Shown here one piece after another: positions 54,684 to 63,627 of a DNA stretch of 64,000 bases. The DNA lies in contig NZ_VCBX02000001.1 of the NCBI RefSeq assembly GCF_005938745.2, positions 4,912,501 through 4,976,500 of the forward strand, written 5' to 3'. The position numbers and the translations under genes were made by a program. The notes beneath the pieces were generated by a model. The model did no database searches. It was not told where the DNA came from and saw nothing but the letters and a program-made list of their open reading frames with translations. How positions within the stretch are numbered: position 1 is the first letter of the stretch; each line of letters opens with the position of its first letter. The stretch is from Rhodococcus sp. KBS0724 (lineage in GTDB: Bacteria > Actinomycetota > Actinomycetes > Mycobacteriales > Mycobacteriaceae).

Positions 54684-55868
54684 TTATCCGCACGGGGGCT
54701 GATAGGAATCCCATGGATGGGCGGGCTTGTTGTCGTCACCGAATTCGACGAGCACCAGTCCGCACAGGCTGTCCGGGGCCAAGTGGTCCCCCGGGCTGAA
54801 GGACAGCGTCAAATCGTCCTGACCGAAACTGGCAGGAAGACCCGAAACCTGCTGGAGCGCATCCCGAACAGCGGTTCGGTCCTGATGACCACCGGCGATC
54901 TCGATGGCCTTCGCCAGCATCATGACGGCGTCGTACGCTTGCGCGTCGTACGCGGTCAACTGATAGTCGGCACCCTTGACAGCCCGGACCTTCTCGGTCA
55001 ACTCCGCAGTGCGCACGTTGTCGGCACTGAGCGATCCCATGTAGACCATGCCACTGAGCGCCTTCGGATCAGCCAAAGCCCAGGACGCCGGCTGATTTCC
55101 GATGGAGGCCAGAGAGAAGCGCTGCGTCTCGGGGACGATCTTCGAGAGTGTGTTGTGCGCCAGGATCTCGAAGTGGCCACCGATGCTGGCCACGAGAATG
55201 GCGTCTGGTTTCGTTTCCGCGAGTCGCGACACCTGCGCCGTGAGGTCCGCGGCGTCTACCGGGGCCTTCTCGACGGCGGTGACCGTTGCGCACTTCTCCA
55301 ACGCCGGGCGCAGCGTCTTGATGATGCCGTCGATGGAAGCGCTTGCGTCACCGAGGATTCCGAGCGAGTTATAGCCCAGCTTCTCGAACGCTCCGCAATA
55401 CACCTCGGCGTACTGCTTGAGCGAGTTGGGAATCATGAAGGAGTAGTCGTTGCCGGGAGGGGAGGCAAACGCGTCGCTGAGGACAACGGGCGCGATTGCC
55501 GGGATCTTCGACTGCTCGAGAATCGACTTCGCCTGCAGGACCGAGCCGCTGCCGGTCGCCAGAATCACGGCACTGGCGCCCTGATCCACCAGCTTCCGAA
55601 TGATCGACGGCGTCTTGGTGGGACTGCTCTCGTCGTTCTCGACCACCAGTCGTACCGGTTTGCCGTTGATCCCACCTGCCTGGTTGATCAAATCGACGCT
55701 CAAGCGAACCGTCTTGCCTGCGATGGTGCTGTACGACGCACCAGGCCCGGTCGAATCCTCGTCCAGACCGATCACGATCTCGTCGTCCGGAATGACCCCG
55801 GCGGACGCACACGCACCAGTCCCGAGCACGACTGCCGCGGCCAAGGCTATCGCCTTTCCGAGTCTCAC
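54684..55868 (-). CDS. HAAT-family substrate-binding lipoprotein
   Basis: A 394-residue periplasmic-type binding protein (type I fold). Signal peptide with lipobox GTGAC (Cys ~19), then two lobes: the first with IGLDEDSTGPGASY, then VENDESSPTKT, the hinge region and a second lobe with Cys-containing PDSLCGL. Ligand unknown; the coupling to an acyl-CoA ligase suggests a carboxylic acid. GTG 55868 has AGGAG six nt upstream; the longer frame to 55943 would cross the operator region. Confidence 0.88.
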   Translation of the reverse strand: MRLGKAIALAAAVVLGTGACASAGVIPDDEIVIGLDEDSTGPGASYSTIAGKTVRLSVDLINQAGGINGKPVRLVVENDESSPTKTPSIIRKLVDQGASAVILATGSGSVLQAKSILEQSKIPAIAPVVLSDAFASPPGNDYSFMIPNSLKQYAEVYCGAFEKLGYNSLGILGDASASIDGIIKTLRPALEKCATVTAVEKAPVDAADLTAQVSRLAETKPDAILVASIGGHFEILAHNTLSKIVPETQRFSLASIGNQPASWALADPKALSGMVYMGSLSADNVRTAELTEKVRAVKGADYQLTAYDAQAYDAVMMLAKAIEIAGGHQDRTAVRDALQQVSGLPASFGQDDLTLSFSPGDHLAPDSLCGLVLVEFGDDNKPAHPWDSYQPPCG

Positions 55869-55903
55869 ATCCCACTCCTGTCCAAGCAATATTTGGTAAA
55901 TCA

Positions 55904-55917
55904 AACAAGCGCTTGAT
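55904..55917. promoter_or_regulatory. KstR2-type operator upstream of the liv-like operon
   Basis: AACAAGCGCTTGAT matches the KstR2 consensus AnCAAGnnCTTGnT at every fixed position and sits 36 bp before the binding-protein start. It lies within a wider dyad TAAATCAA-N8-TTGATTTA (55897-55920). The TetR gene next door is the likely regulator. Confidence 0.6.
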
Positions 55918-55985
55918 TTACGAAGCTGGGCAGAAGTATGCACTGGGTCACACCGATAGTCAAAACCGCAGTAAATACGGGGAAA

Positions 55986-56729
55986 TCAGCCCCGTTGCTC
56001 GGCCTGCAGATCACGAATCGCGGAGCTCAGATCGCGAATCACCGACTTCAACTCGTCCACATCCGAACGCAGTTCGGCCACCGACCCGGCCGGCGGTACA
56101 ACGTCGACTTTGTCAGCGGGGGCCTTCGCTCGAGCCGGCGCTTTCGTACCGTCGCCGCGCAGGGCAAACCCGTCGAGAAACACCAGGATCAAATTCCGCT
56201 GCAGTTCCGGCGCCAGCTCAGCCAGCTGCGACCGATATTGAGCCACAGTCGACCACACCGACTCCCGCATCAAGCGATGAAACTGCTCGGGATCGATGTC
56301 TTCGCGAAACTCGCCGTCGGCAATCCCCCGCGCAATTGCCGTGCGCCAGTAGCTGTGCGCTTTCTGGACCGCAACAGTGATGGGAGCGTCGGCCGGCTGG
56401 GATGACAGAATCGCTTCGCCTTGATAGACCTCGGTGGCGTACGGGTGGTCGAGTGCGGTGTTGAACGACACCTCGACCATGGACGCCAGCCGGTCGCGAG
56501 CTGATCCCGCCGGTTCGATCGAGTTCTCGTATCTGATGTTGAGATCTTCGAGGAAACGCACGACTATTTCGTGCGCCATCGCATCCTTGGATTCGAAGTA
56601 GTGATAGAGGCTCCCGGACAGAATGCCGACCTCGTCGGCGATATCTCGCACCGTCGTTGCCGCGATACCGCGCTCGCTGAACAATTTGGCAGCGTGAGTG
56701 AGTATCTCTTCCCGTCGGGTCGAACGCAC
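55986..56729 (-). CDS. TetR-family regulator, KstR2-like
   Basis: A 247-residue TetR protein. HTH near residues 20-50 (FSERGIAATTVRDIADEVGILSGSLYHYFESKD), which resembles KstR2 of M. tuberculosis in the TTVRDIADxxGILSGSLYHxFxSK segment; the ligand domain has EVYQGEAILSSQ; a C-terminal Ala/Lys-rich tail with a coiled-coil-like end (VAELRSDVDELKSVIRDL) is extra. GTG 56729 follows GGGGGATAGGTCA; TTG 56756 is the other option. The next gene on the strand is the binding protein. Known KstR2 regulates cholesterol ring degradation via CoA-thioester ligands. Confidence 0.85.
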   Translation of the reverse strand: MRSTRREEILTHAAKLFSERGIAATTVRDIADEVGILSGSLYHYFESKDAMAHEIVVRFLEDLNIRYENSIEPAGSARDRLASMVEVSFNTALDHPYATEVYQGEAILSSQPADAPITVAVQKAHSYWRTAIARGIADGEFREDIDPEQFHRLMRESVWSTVAQYRSQLAELAPELQRNLILVFLDGFALRGDGTKAPARAKAPADKVDVVPPAGSVAELRSDVDELKSVIRDLSSAIRDLQAEQRG

Positions 56730-56753
56730 TGACCTATCCCCCTCGTCAATCGC

Positions 56754-56767
56754 CAAGCGAATGCTTG
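56754..56767. promoter_or_regulatory. second CAAGC/GCTTG dyad near the TetR start
   Basis: CAAGC-GAAT-GCTTG lies 25-38 bp upstream of the TetR GTG. It has the same half-sites as the operator at 55904 but with a 4-nt spacer. Candidate autoregulatory site. Confidence 0.4.
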
Positions 56768-56994
56768 ATCGAATATTGAGGATGCTAACACCGTGCCTGC
56801 TCTGACCTGCGGAGTGAGCACGCGTTCATCAAACCGACATATCGGACACATGATGGTGATCGAGTCTCATTCTTCCAGAAACACACTCTCCCTACGCTCA
56901 TCCGCATCGACGAATACAGCGCCGTATACGCGAGCCGGATACATCACTTCCGGCAGTCCGTTTCCCCGAAGTCCTGAAGACGAAAGGCCCGTCT

Positions 56995-58257
56995 ATGCGA
57001 ACCTTCTCGAAGCGCACCCTTGCCGCTCCGGCAGCTCTTGCCGCTCTGGGTTTGGTACTCACCGGTTGCGGAAGCAAAGCCTCTGACACCATGTCGGGAG
57101 ACACCACCGCAGCATCGTGTGTCGATACCTCCGGCGACACGATCAAGGTCGGTTCACTCAACTCGTTGTCCGGCACCATGGCCATCAGTGAAGTGACAGT
57201 GCGCGATTCGATTGCACTCGCGGTTCAGGAGATCAACGACGCCGGTGGCGTTCTGGGCAAGAAGGTGCAAATCGTCGCCGAGGACGGCGCGTCCGAGCCG
57301 ACGGTCTTCGCGGAGAAGGCAGAGAAGCTCATCAGCAGCGACTGTGTCGCAGCAGTTTTCGGCGGCTGGACGTCGTCGAGCCGCAAGGCCATGCTCCCGG
57401 TCTTCGAAGACAACAATTCGCTCCTCTACTACCCCGTTCAGTACGAGGGCCTCGAGGATTCCAAGAACATTTTCTACACGGGCGCTACGACCAATCAGCA
57501 GATCATTCCCGCACTGGACTACCTGAAGGAAAAGGGCGTCAAGTCCCTTTACCTGGTCGGAAGTGACTACGTCTTCCCACAGACCGCGAATCGCATCATC
57601 AAGGCATACGCCGCGGCCAACGGCATCGAGATCAAGGGCGAGGACTACACGCCGCTCGGTTCGACCGACTTCTCCACCATTGTCAACAAGGTCCGCACGG
57701 CAGACGCCGACGCCGTATTCAACACGCTCAACGGCGATTCGAACGTCGCGTTCTTCCGCGAGTACACCAATGTGGGCCTCAAGCCGGCCGACATGCCTGT
57801 TGTCTCGGTGTCCATCGCCGAGGAAGAGGTGGGCGGTATCGGCGTCCAGAACGTCGAAGGTCAGCTGACAGCCTGGAACTACTACCAGACCATCGACACC
57901 CCGGTGAACAACAAGTTCGTCGCGGCATACAAGGCGAAGTACGGCCAGGACAAGCCCACGTCCGACCCCATGGAAGCCGCATACACCTCCGTGTACCTGT
58001 GGAAGAACACGGTCGAAAAGGCCGATTCCTTTGCTGTCAAGGATATTCAGGACAACGCTGACGGCGTGACCTTCGAGGCTCCCGAAGGCCTGGTCACCAT
58101 CGACGGCGACAACCACCACATCACCAAGACCGCCCGCATCGGCGAAATCCGAAGCGACGGACTGATCTACACCGTCTGGGATTCCGGCCAGCCGATCAAG
58201 CCAGACCCGTACCTCGAGAGCTACCCGTGGGCCTCGGGTCTCGGCAGCAGCAAGTAA
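56995..58257 (+). CDS. urtA: urea ABC transporter substrate-binding protein
   Basis: A 420-residue lipoprotein of the UrtA type: signal peptide and lipobox LTGC (Cys ~24), LNSLSGTMAISE (~60), FGGWTSSSRKAMLPVFE (~120), YPVQYEGLEDSKN (~145), SDPMEAAYTSVYLWKN (~325). These are diagnostic of UrtA among HAAT proteins. No urease genes are in the window. First gene of urtABCDE; 238-bp divergent spacer from the TetR gene; no clear GlnR or AmtR site. Confidence 0.92.
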   Translation: MRTFSKRTLAAPAALAALGLVLTGCGSKASDTMSGDTTAASCVDTSGDTIKVGSLNSLSGTMAISEVTVRDSIALAVQEINDAGGVLGKKVQIVAEDGASEPTVFAEKAEKLISSDCVAAVFGGWTSSSRKAMLPVFEDNNSLLYYPVQYEGLEDSKNIFYTGATTNQQIIPALDYLKEKGVKSLYLVGSDYVFPQTANRIIKAYAAANGIEIKGEDYTPLGSTDFSTIVNKVRTADADAVFNTLNGDSNVAFFREYTNVGLKPADMPVVSVSIAEEEVGGIGVQNVEGQLTAWNYYQTIDTPVNNKFVAAYKAKYGQDKPTSDPMEAAYTSVYLWKNTVEKADSFAVKDIQDNADGVTFEAPEGLVTIDGDNHHITKTARIGEIRSDGLIYTVWDSGQPIKPDPYLESYPWASGLGSSK

Positions 58258-58305
58258 CTATCCGACCGCAATGAAACCGACTGGTAGAGAGGTGGAACGT
58301 CTGTC

Positions 58306-59190
58306 ATGGATGTTGTGATCGGACAGCTGTTCACAGGTTTGAGCATCGGCTCGATTCTGTTGTTGGCTGCATTGGGACTTTCGCTCACGTTCGGCCAAAT
58401 GGGTGTCATCAACATGGCCCACGGAGAGTTCATCATGGCCGGCTCGTACACGGCCTACGTTGTGCAGCAGGTAATTTCCAATGCAACCGGTTCGTTGATC
58501 ATCTCTCTACTGGTCGGTTTTGTCGTCGGCGGATTGATGGGCGTGGCACTGGAAGTGCTTCTGGTGTCACGGATGTACCACCGCCCCCTCGACACGTTGC
58601 TGGTGACGTTCGGCGTCGGACTGATACTTCAGCAGTTGGCGCGCGACATCTTCGGCGCACCCGCCGTCAACACCACCGCCCCGTCCTGGCTTTCGGGTGG
58701 AGTCGACATTCTCGGCGCCGTAGTTCCGAAAACCCGCATCTTCATTCTGGTGCTGGCGATCGCTGCAGTGATCGCGCTGTCGCTGGCACTGAAGCAGTCG
58801 TCGATGGGTAGGCGTATCCGCGCCGTTGTCCAGAACCGGGATTTGGCGGAGACCAGCGGAATATCCTCCCGCCGTACCGATATCACTACCTTCTTCCTCG
58901 GATCCGGTCTTGCCGGTGTGGCCGGTGTCGCGTTGACCTTGATCGGTTCCACCAGTCCGACCATCGGGCAGTCGTATCTGATCGACGCGTTCCTCGTGGT
59001 GGTCGTCGGCGGACTCGGACAGATGAAGGGCGCGGTGATCGCCGCGTTTGCACTCGGCATCCTGAACTCCTTCATCGAGTACTCCACCACCGCCTCGATT
59101 GCCAAGGTCATCTTGTTCGTCATCATCGTCGTCTTCCTCCAGGTACGTCCCCAGGGACTGTTTGCAGTCAAGACAAGGAGCCTCGTATGA
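58306..59190 (+). CDS. urtB: urea ABC transporter permease UrtB
   Basis: A 294-residue LivH-type permease, ~8 membrane helices, with INMAHGEFIMAGSYTAYV (~38) and the UrtB-typical GLGQMKGAVIAAFALGILNSFIEY (~230). Overlaps urtC by 4 bp (ATGA). GAGAGG upstream of the ATG. Confidence 0.9.
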   Translation: MDVVIGQLFTGLSIGSILLLAALGLSLTFGQMGVINMAHGEFIMAGSYTAYVVQQVISNATGSLIISLLVGFVVGGLMGVALEVLLVSRMYHRPLDTLLVTFGVGLILQQLARDIFGAPAVNTTAPSWLSGGVDILGAVVPKTRIFILVLAIAAVIALSLALKQSSMGRRIRAVVQNRDLAETSGISSRRTDITTFFLGSGLAGVAGVALTLIGSTSPTIGQSYLIDAFLVVVVGGLGQMKGAVIAAFALGILNSFIEYSTTASIAKVILFVIIVVFLQVRPQGLFAVKTRSLV

Positions 59191-60293
59191 GCGTCCTGAC
59201 CAATCCCCGCATCCGGGTCTGGGGCGGATTCGCCATCGCCGCGATCATTCTGTTCGGTGTTGCCCCCGCCGTGCTCTCCGACTTCCGGCTTTCTTTGCTG
59301 GGAAAGTTTTTGTGCTTCGCGATCGTCGCGGTCGGCATCGGACTTGCCTGGGGCCGAGGCGGAATGCTCACCCTCGGCCAAGGTGTGTTCTTCGGTATCG
59401 GCGCCTACGTCATGGCTATGCACCTCAAGATCGCCGACGCCGAACTCAAGGGCGACGCCGTACCCGATTTCATGGCAATTGCCGGCAAGACCGAACTACC
59501 GGGCTACTGGCAGCCGTTTGCCTCACCGTTCGTGGCTATCTTCGCGGTCCTGTTTCTCCCCGCGACGGTTGCGTTTCTCCTCGGTCTCGGTGTTTTCAAA
59601 CGACGCGTCAAGGGTGCGTACTTCGCGATCCTCTCGCAGGCTCTCGCCGCTGCCTTCGCGATCCTGCTGATCGGTCAACAGACCATCGGCGGCAGCAACG
59701 GGCTCAACCGTTTCCGCACGTTCTTCGGCTTCAACCTCAACGACCCTGCCAACAAGCAGATGCTGTTCTTCATCGCCTCGGGAGTCCTGCTCGCCTCCGT
59801 CGCCTTGATCCGGCAACTGATGAACTCCCGCTACGGTGAACTGCTTGTCGCAGTGCGAGATCAGGAAGAGCGCGTGCGCTTCCTCGGGTACGACCCCGCC
59901 AACATCAAACTGGTCGCCTACGTCACCGCTGCCTTCCTGGCCGGTATCGCCGGAGCGTTGTTCGTGCCCATCGTCGGCATCATCTCCCCCGCCGACGTCG
60001 GAATCGTTCCCTCCATCGCCTTCCTCATCGGTGTGGCGATCGGCGGCCGCGCAACACTTCTCGGTCCCGTACTCGGTGCCATCGGTGTTGCCTGGGCACA
60101 GTCGGCCTTCTCGGAGAAATTGCCGTCCGGCTGGATCTACGCCCAGGGCCTGATGTTCATCGTCGTGGTCGGGTTCTTCCCCGCCGGAGTCGCCGGACTC
60201 TTTGCTCTCCTGCGTCACCGTCGCAAGCGCGACAAGTCCGCTCCCGAAACCCCGAAAATCAGCGAACCTGAAACTGTGGAGGTGTCCGTATGA
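59187..60293 (+). CDS. urtC: urea ABC transporter permease UrtC
   Basis: A 368-residue LivM-type permease with ~10 helices; NGLNRFRTFFGF and VAIGGRATLLGPVLGA are typical UrtC segments. Start and stop overlap its neighbours by 4 bp each. Confidence 0.9.
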   Translation: MSVLTNPRIRVWGGFAIAAIILFGVAPAVLSDFRLSLLGKFLCFAIVAVGIGLAWGRGGMLTLGQGVFFGIGAYVMAMHLKIADAELKGDAVPDFMAIAGKTELPGYWQPFASPFVAIFAVLFLPATVAFLLGLGVFKRRVKGAYFAILSQALAAAFAILLIGQQTIGGSNGLNRFRTFFGFNLNDPANKQMLFFIASGVLLASVALIRQLMNSRYGELLVAVRDQEERVRFLGYDPANIKLVAYVTAAFLAGIAGALFVPIVGIISPADVGIVPSIAFLIGVAIGGRATLLGPVLGAIGVAWAQSAFSEKLPSGWIYAQGLMFIVVVGFFPAGVAGLFALLRHRRKRDKSAPETPKISEPETVEVSV

Positions 60294-61108
60294 CCAGCAC
60301 CGGTACAACCGACACAAGCGCACCGAGCCCCGTACTGGGCGGCAATGCCGGTATGTCATCCGAATACCTGGAAGTAAGGGATCTGAGCGTCAGCTTCGAC
60401 GGATTCAAGGCCGTCGACAGCGTGAACCTGACGCTGATGCAGGGTGACCTCCGCTTTCTGATCGGACCGAACGGCGCCGGCAAAACCACACTTGTCGACG
60501 CCATCACCGGGCTGGTACCGGCGACGGGTTCGATCACCAAATCCGGTGAACAGTTGCTGGGTAAGAAGGTTCACAAGATCGCCCGTCTCGGGGTCGGCCG
60601 TACCTTCCAGACGGCCAGCGTCTTCGAAGAACTCTCCGTCCTGCAAAACCTGGACATCGCCGCCGGTGCCGGCCGCTCCCCCTGGGAGTTGTTACGCACC
60701 CGCAAATCCGTCCTCCCCGAGATCGAGGAAGCCCTCGAAACCACCGGACTCGAAGCTCTGCGCGACACGCCCGCCGGGATCCTCGCGCACGGACAGAAAC
60801 AGTGGCTCGAAATCGGAATGCTTCTGGTGCAGAACTGTTCGGTACTTCTGCTCGACGAACCGGTCGCAGGAATGAGCCTGGAAGAACGCGAGGAAACCGG
60901 CAACCTCCTGCGTCGGATCGGTGGCGCGCGCACCGTTGTCGTCGTCGAGCACGACATGGACTTCATGCGAGCATTTGCCACCTCGGTCACGGTCCTCGCG
61001 GCCGGCAAGGTGCTTGCCGAGGGAACTGTCGCGCAGGTTCAGGCCGATCCCAAAGTCCAAGAGGTCTACCTCGGCACGGCTGCGGCCGTGCCACACGGCG
61101 AGGAGTGA
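60290..61108 (+). CDS. urtD: urea ABC transporter ATP-binding protein UrtD
   Basis: A 272-residue ATPase: Walker A GPNGAGKTT (~60), signature region LAHGQKQWLEIG (~164; the LAHGQKQ form is typical of UrtD rather than LSGGQ), Walker B LLLDEPVAGM. Its N-terminal ~30 residues are a low-complexity extension. Confidence 0.92.
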   Translation: MTSTGTTDTSAPSPVLGGNAGMSSEYLEVRDLSVSFDGFKAVDSVNLTLMQGDLRFLIGPNGAGKTTLVDAITGLVPATGSITKSGEQLLGKKVHKIARLGVGRTFQTASVFEELSVLQNLDIAAGAGRSPWELLRTRKSVLPEIEEALETTGLEALRDTPAGILAHGQKQWLEIGMLLVQNCSVLLLDEPVAGMSLEEREETGNLLRRIGGARTVVVVEHDMDFMRAFATSVTVLAAGKVLAEGTVAQVQADPKVQEVYLGTAAAVPHGEE

Positions 61109-61111
61109 ATC

Positions 61112-61804
61112 ATGCTCGAAATCAAGGACGTCCGCGCCGGATACGGACGCACCGAAGTCATCCACGGAATCTCGCTCACCGTTCCGGGTAACGGTGTCGC
61201 CGCCGTCATGGGCCACAATGGTGCCGGGAAGACGACATTGCTCCGGGCCGCGGTCGGGTTGATCAAACCGACCGGTGGAACAATTCTCCTGAACGGCGAG
61301 GACATCACGACACTGCGGCCGAGCGCCCGCGTCGCCCGGGGACTCGCCTACGTCCCCCAAGGACAACAATCGTTCGGCCAACTCACCACCGCGGAGAACC
61401 TTCAGGTTGTCGCGGACGGTCGCAAACGTGGAAAGGCACTGATTGCAGAAGCATTGGATATGTTTCCCGCACTGACCACGCTCCTCGATCGGCGAGCGGG
61501 CTTGCTCTCTGGTGGGCAAAGACAACAACTCGCCATCGCCCGCGCTCTCATCACCGAACCGAAGATTCTGATCCTCGACGAGCCCACCGAAGGCATCCAA
61601 CCCAACGTCGTGGCCGAGATCGAACGCACCATCATCGATCTCACCAACCGCGGCGATCTCGGAGTTCTCCTGGTCGAACAGCACATCGGTTTTGCGCTCC
61701 AGTCGGCGCAGCATTACAGCGTTCTCGCGGCCGGTCATGTGACGTCGACCGGAGAGGGAGGCACCACATCCACTGACGCCGTCCGCCGAGCGATGGCCAT
61801 CTGA
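61112..61804 (+). CDS. urtE: urea ABC transporter ATP-binding protein UrtE
   Basis: A 230-residue ATPase: Walker A GHNGAGKTT (~33), YVPQGQQSFG (Q-loop), signature LLSGGQRQQ (~131), Walker B ILDEPTEGIQPN (~150). The PTEGIQPN segment is UrtE-typical. Ends the transporter set; GntR gene starts 1 bp after its stop. Confidence 0.92.
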   Translation: MLEIKDVRAGYGRTEVIHGISLTVPGNGVAAVMGHNGAGKTTLLRAAVGLIKPTGGTILLNGEDITTLRPSARVARGLAYVPQGQQSFGQLTTAENLQVVADGRKRGKALIAEALDMFPALTTLLDRRAGLLSGGQRQQLAIARALITEPKILILDEPTEGIQPNVVAEIERTIIDLTNRGDLGVLLVEQHIGFALQSAQHYSVLAAGHVTSTGEGGTTSTDAVRRAMAI

Positions 61805-61805
61805 C

Positions 61806-62507
61806 ATGTCCCCCGTCGAACATTCGACCGGGTCGCTGCGGGATCAGGTGTATCAGTCGATCCGGGCCGATCTGATGACCGGGAAAATCACGCCGGCAGA
61901 ACGCCTGAGTGAGGAGCGGCTAGCCCAGATCTACGGTGTTTCGAGAACTCCGGTGCGAGAAGCTCTGGCCCGGTTGCAATCTGACGGTTTGGTTCAACGA
62001 GGCGAGCACGGGCTGTACCCGTACCGGCCGCGCCTGGAAGACCTCAACGGATTGTACGAGCTGCGAATACTGCTCGAACTACAGGGAATTCGCCGAGTGC
62101 TCGACACCGAGTACGCCCGGCACAACGCTGATGTTCTGGGAGCCGAACTCGACAAGTGGTATGCGTTGCGCACGCACTCACCCAACCCGGATTCCAGCTT
62201 TGTCACCCTCGACGAGGAGTTTCACACGGCGCTGTTGGTCTCGGCCGGAAATCCCGCACTGACCGAGGCCTTGGCTACCGTCAATGCCAAGATCCGGCCG
62301 GTGCGGATGTTCGACTATCCGACGCCGGCCGGAATCGAAGCTACGGTCGACGAGCACATCGCGATCGCTGAACTCGTCCTCGACAACAAGCTGCCGCAAG
62401 CCTTGGACTCATTGCGGGCGCACATCGACGACGGGCGGCTCGTGGTAGTCGAGCACGCCCGCCAGGCACTGTCGTTGGCGGCCCTGGCGAGCGCGGTTCG
62501 ATACTGA
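61806..62507 (+). CDS. GntR-family (FCD) regulator
   Basis: A 233-residue regulator. N-terminal wHTH (~10-75: LRDQVYQSIRADLMTGKITPAERLSEERLAQIYGVSRTPVREAL), C-terminal FCD ligand domain (LYELRILLEL, DEEFHTALL, DEHIAIAELV), with Asp/His metal ligand candidates. Last gene of the urt operon (1-bp spacing), so probably autoregulates urea uptake or responds to a product. Confidence 0.9.
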   Translation: MSPVEHSTGSLRDQVYQSIRADLMTGKITPAERLSEERLAQIYGVSRTPVREALARLQSDGLVQRGEHGLYPYRPRLEDLNGLYELRILLELQGIRRVLDTEYARHNADVLGAELDKWYALRTHSPNPDSSFVTLDEEFHTALLVSAGNPALTEALATVNAKIRPVRMFDYPTPAGIEATVDEHIAIAELVLDNKLPQALDSLRAHIDDGRLVVVEHARQALSLAALASAVRY

Positions 62508-62628
62508 AAGCGTCGGCGCGGGACATCTCGGTTCCGACCTTTTTGGGTGTTGAGGAAATAGGAATGCACTCCAGGCGGTTGCACCTCACAACAAGACTTT
62601 TCTGCCTGCCTCGAAAGGTGCCCACTTC

Positions 62629-63618
62629 ATGTCGGTTCCACTCTCCATCCTCGATCTTGCGCACATCGGCCAGAACGAGACCGCCAAAGACAGCTTCGAC
62701 GCCAGTGTGACGCTGGCGCAGCGAGCCGAGGAGTGGGGCTACCAGCGAATCTGGTACGCGGAGCACCACAACATGGGCTCCATCGCGTCGTCCGCGACCA
62801 GTGTCCTGATCGGCCACGTTGCAGCTCACACCACCAAAATCCGGCTTGGTGCCGGTGGCATCATGCTCCCCAACCACGCACCGCTCACCATCGCCGAACA
62901 GTTCGGCACGCTCGAGACACTGCACCCCGGACGCATTGATCTTGGTCTCGGCCGCGCTCCCGGCAGCGATCAGAAGACGATGCAGGCTCTGCGCCGCGAC
63001 CCCAGTTCGTCCGACAGCTTCCCTCAGGACGTCCTCGAACTTCAGGGATATCTCGGCGACACATCGCGTATTCCCGGCATCAACGCGGTGCCCGGTAAGG
63101 GCACCCACGTCCCCCTCTACATCCTCGGTTCGTCGTTGTTCGGTGCAAAACTGGCCGCCATGCTCGGCCTCCCGTACGCGTTTGCGTCACATTTTGCGCC
63201 CAACGCGCTTCGCGACGCCGTGACCATCTACCGCCGCGAATTCAAGCCGTCGGAGCAGTTGGCCGAGCCGTACGTGATCGCGGGCGTCAATGTGATCGCC
63301 GCCGATACCACCGAGCAGGCGCAGCAGGAATTCCTCGAATCCAAGCGCAATCGTGTCAGTCTGCTTCTCGGCCGCGGTCGCACGTTTACCGACGACGAGG
63401 CCGATATGCTGCTCGACTCCCCCGCCGGTCAGCAGGTTCTCCAAATGGCCAGGTACAGCGCAGTCGGCACTCCCGCCGAAGTCCGCGCGTACCTGGACGA
63501 ATTCACCGAGCACGCGCAGGCCGACGAGCTGATCACCGTCTCCACCGGCACCAACCGCGCCGCGTGGCTGCGCACGTTCGAACTACTCGCCGACGTCAGC
63601 AACCTGGTGCCCGCCTAA
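62629..63618 (+). CDS. luciferase-like (LLM class) flavin-dependent oxidoreductase
   Basis: A 329-residue LLM-class protein (TIM barrel): N-terminal [23 protein letters not shown] (~46-57), [19 protein letters not shown] (~78-96), the flavin-binding [13 protein letters not shown] (~109). Typical 'MsnO8-like' F420/FMN monooxygenases. Substrate unknown. GAAAGG lies ahead of the ATG at 62629. Not obviously linked to the urt operon (121-bp spacer). Confidence 0.87.
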   Translation: MSVPLSILDLAHIGQNETAKDSFDASVTLAQRAEEWGYQRIWYAEHHNMGSIASSATSVLIGHVAAHTTKIRLGAGGIMLPNHAPLTIAEQFGTLETLHPGRIDLGLGRAPGSDQKTMQALRRDPSSSDSFPQDVLELQGYLGDTSRIPGINAVPGKGTHVPLYILGSSLFGAKLAAMLGLPYAFASHFAPNALRDAVTIYRREFKPSEQLAEPYVIAGVNVIAADTTEQAQQEFLESKRNRVSLLLGRGRTFTDDEADMLLDSPAGQQVLQMARYSAVGTPAEVRAYLDEFTEHAQADELITVSTGTNRAAWLRTFELLADVSNLVPA

Positions 63619-63627
63619 GCTGCGGGT

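Noticed and set aside
56757..56994. Nitrogen-regulator (GlnR/AmtR) box upstream of urtA
   Set aside because: Only scattered partial matches; none with both half-sites at the right spacing.
62564..62712. Upstream [19 protein letters not shown] overlapping the LLM gene start, reminiscent of a Cys/Arg leader peptide
   Set aside because: It runs ~49 codons into the LLM gene in another frame, has a single Cys, and no promoter placing a start at its ATG; too weak next to the 7645-7758 leader.
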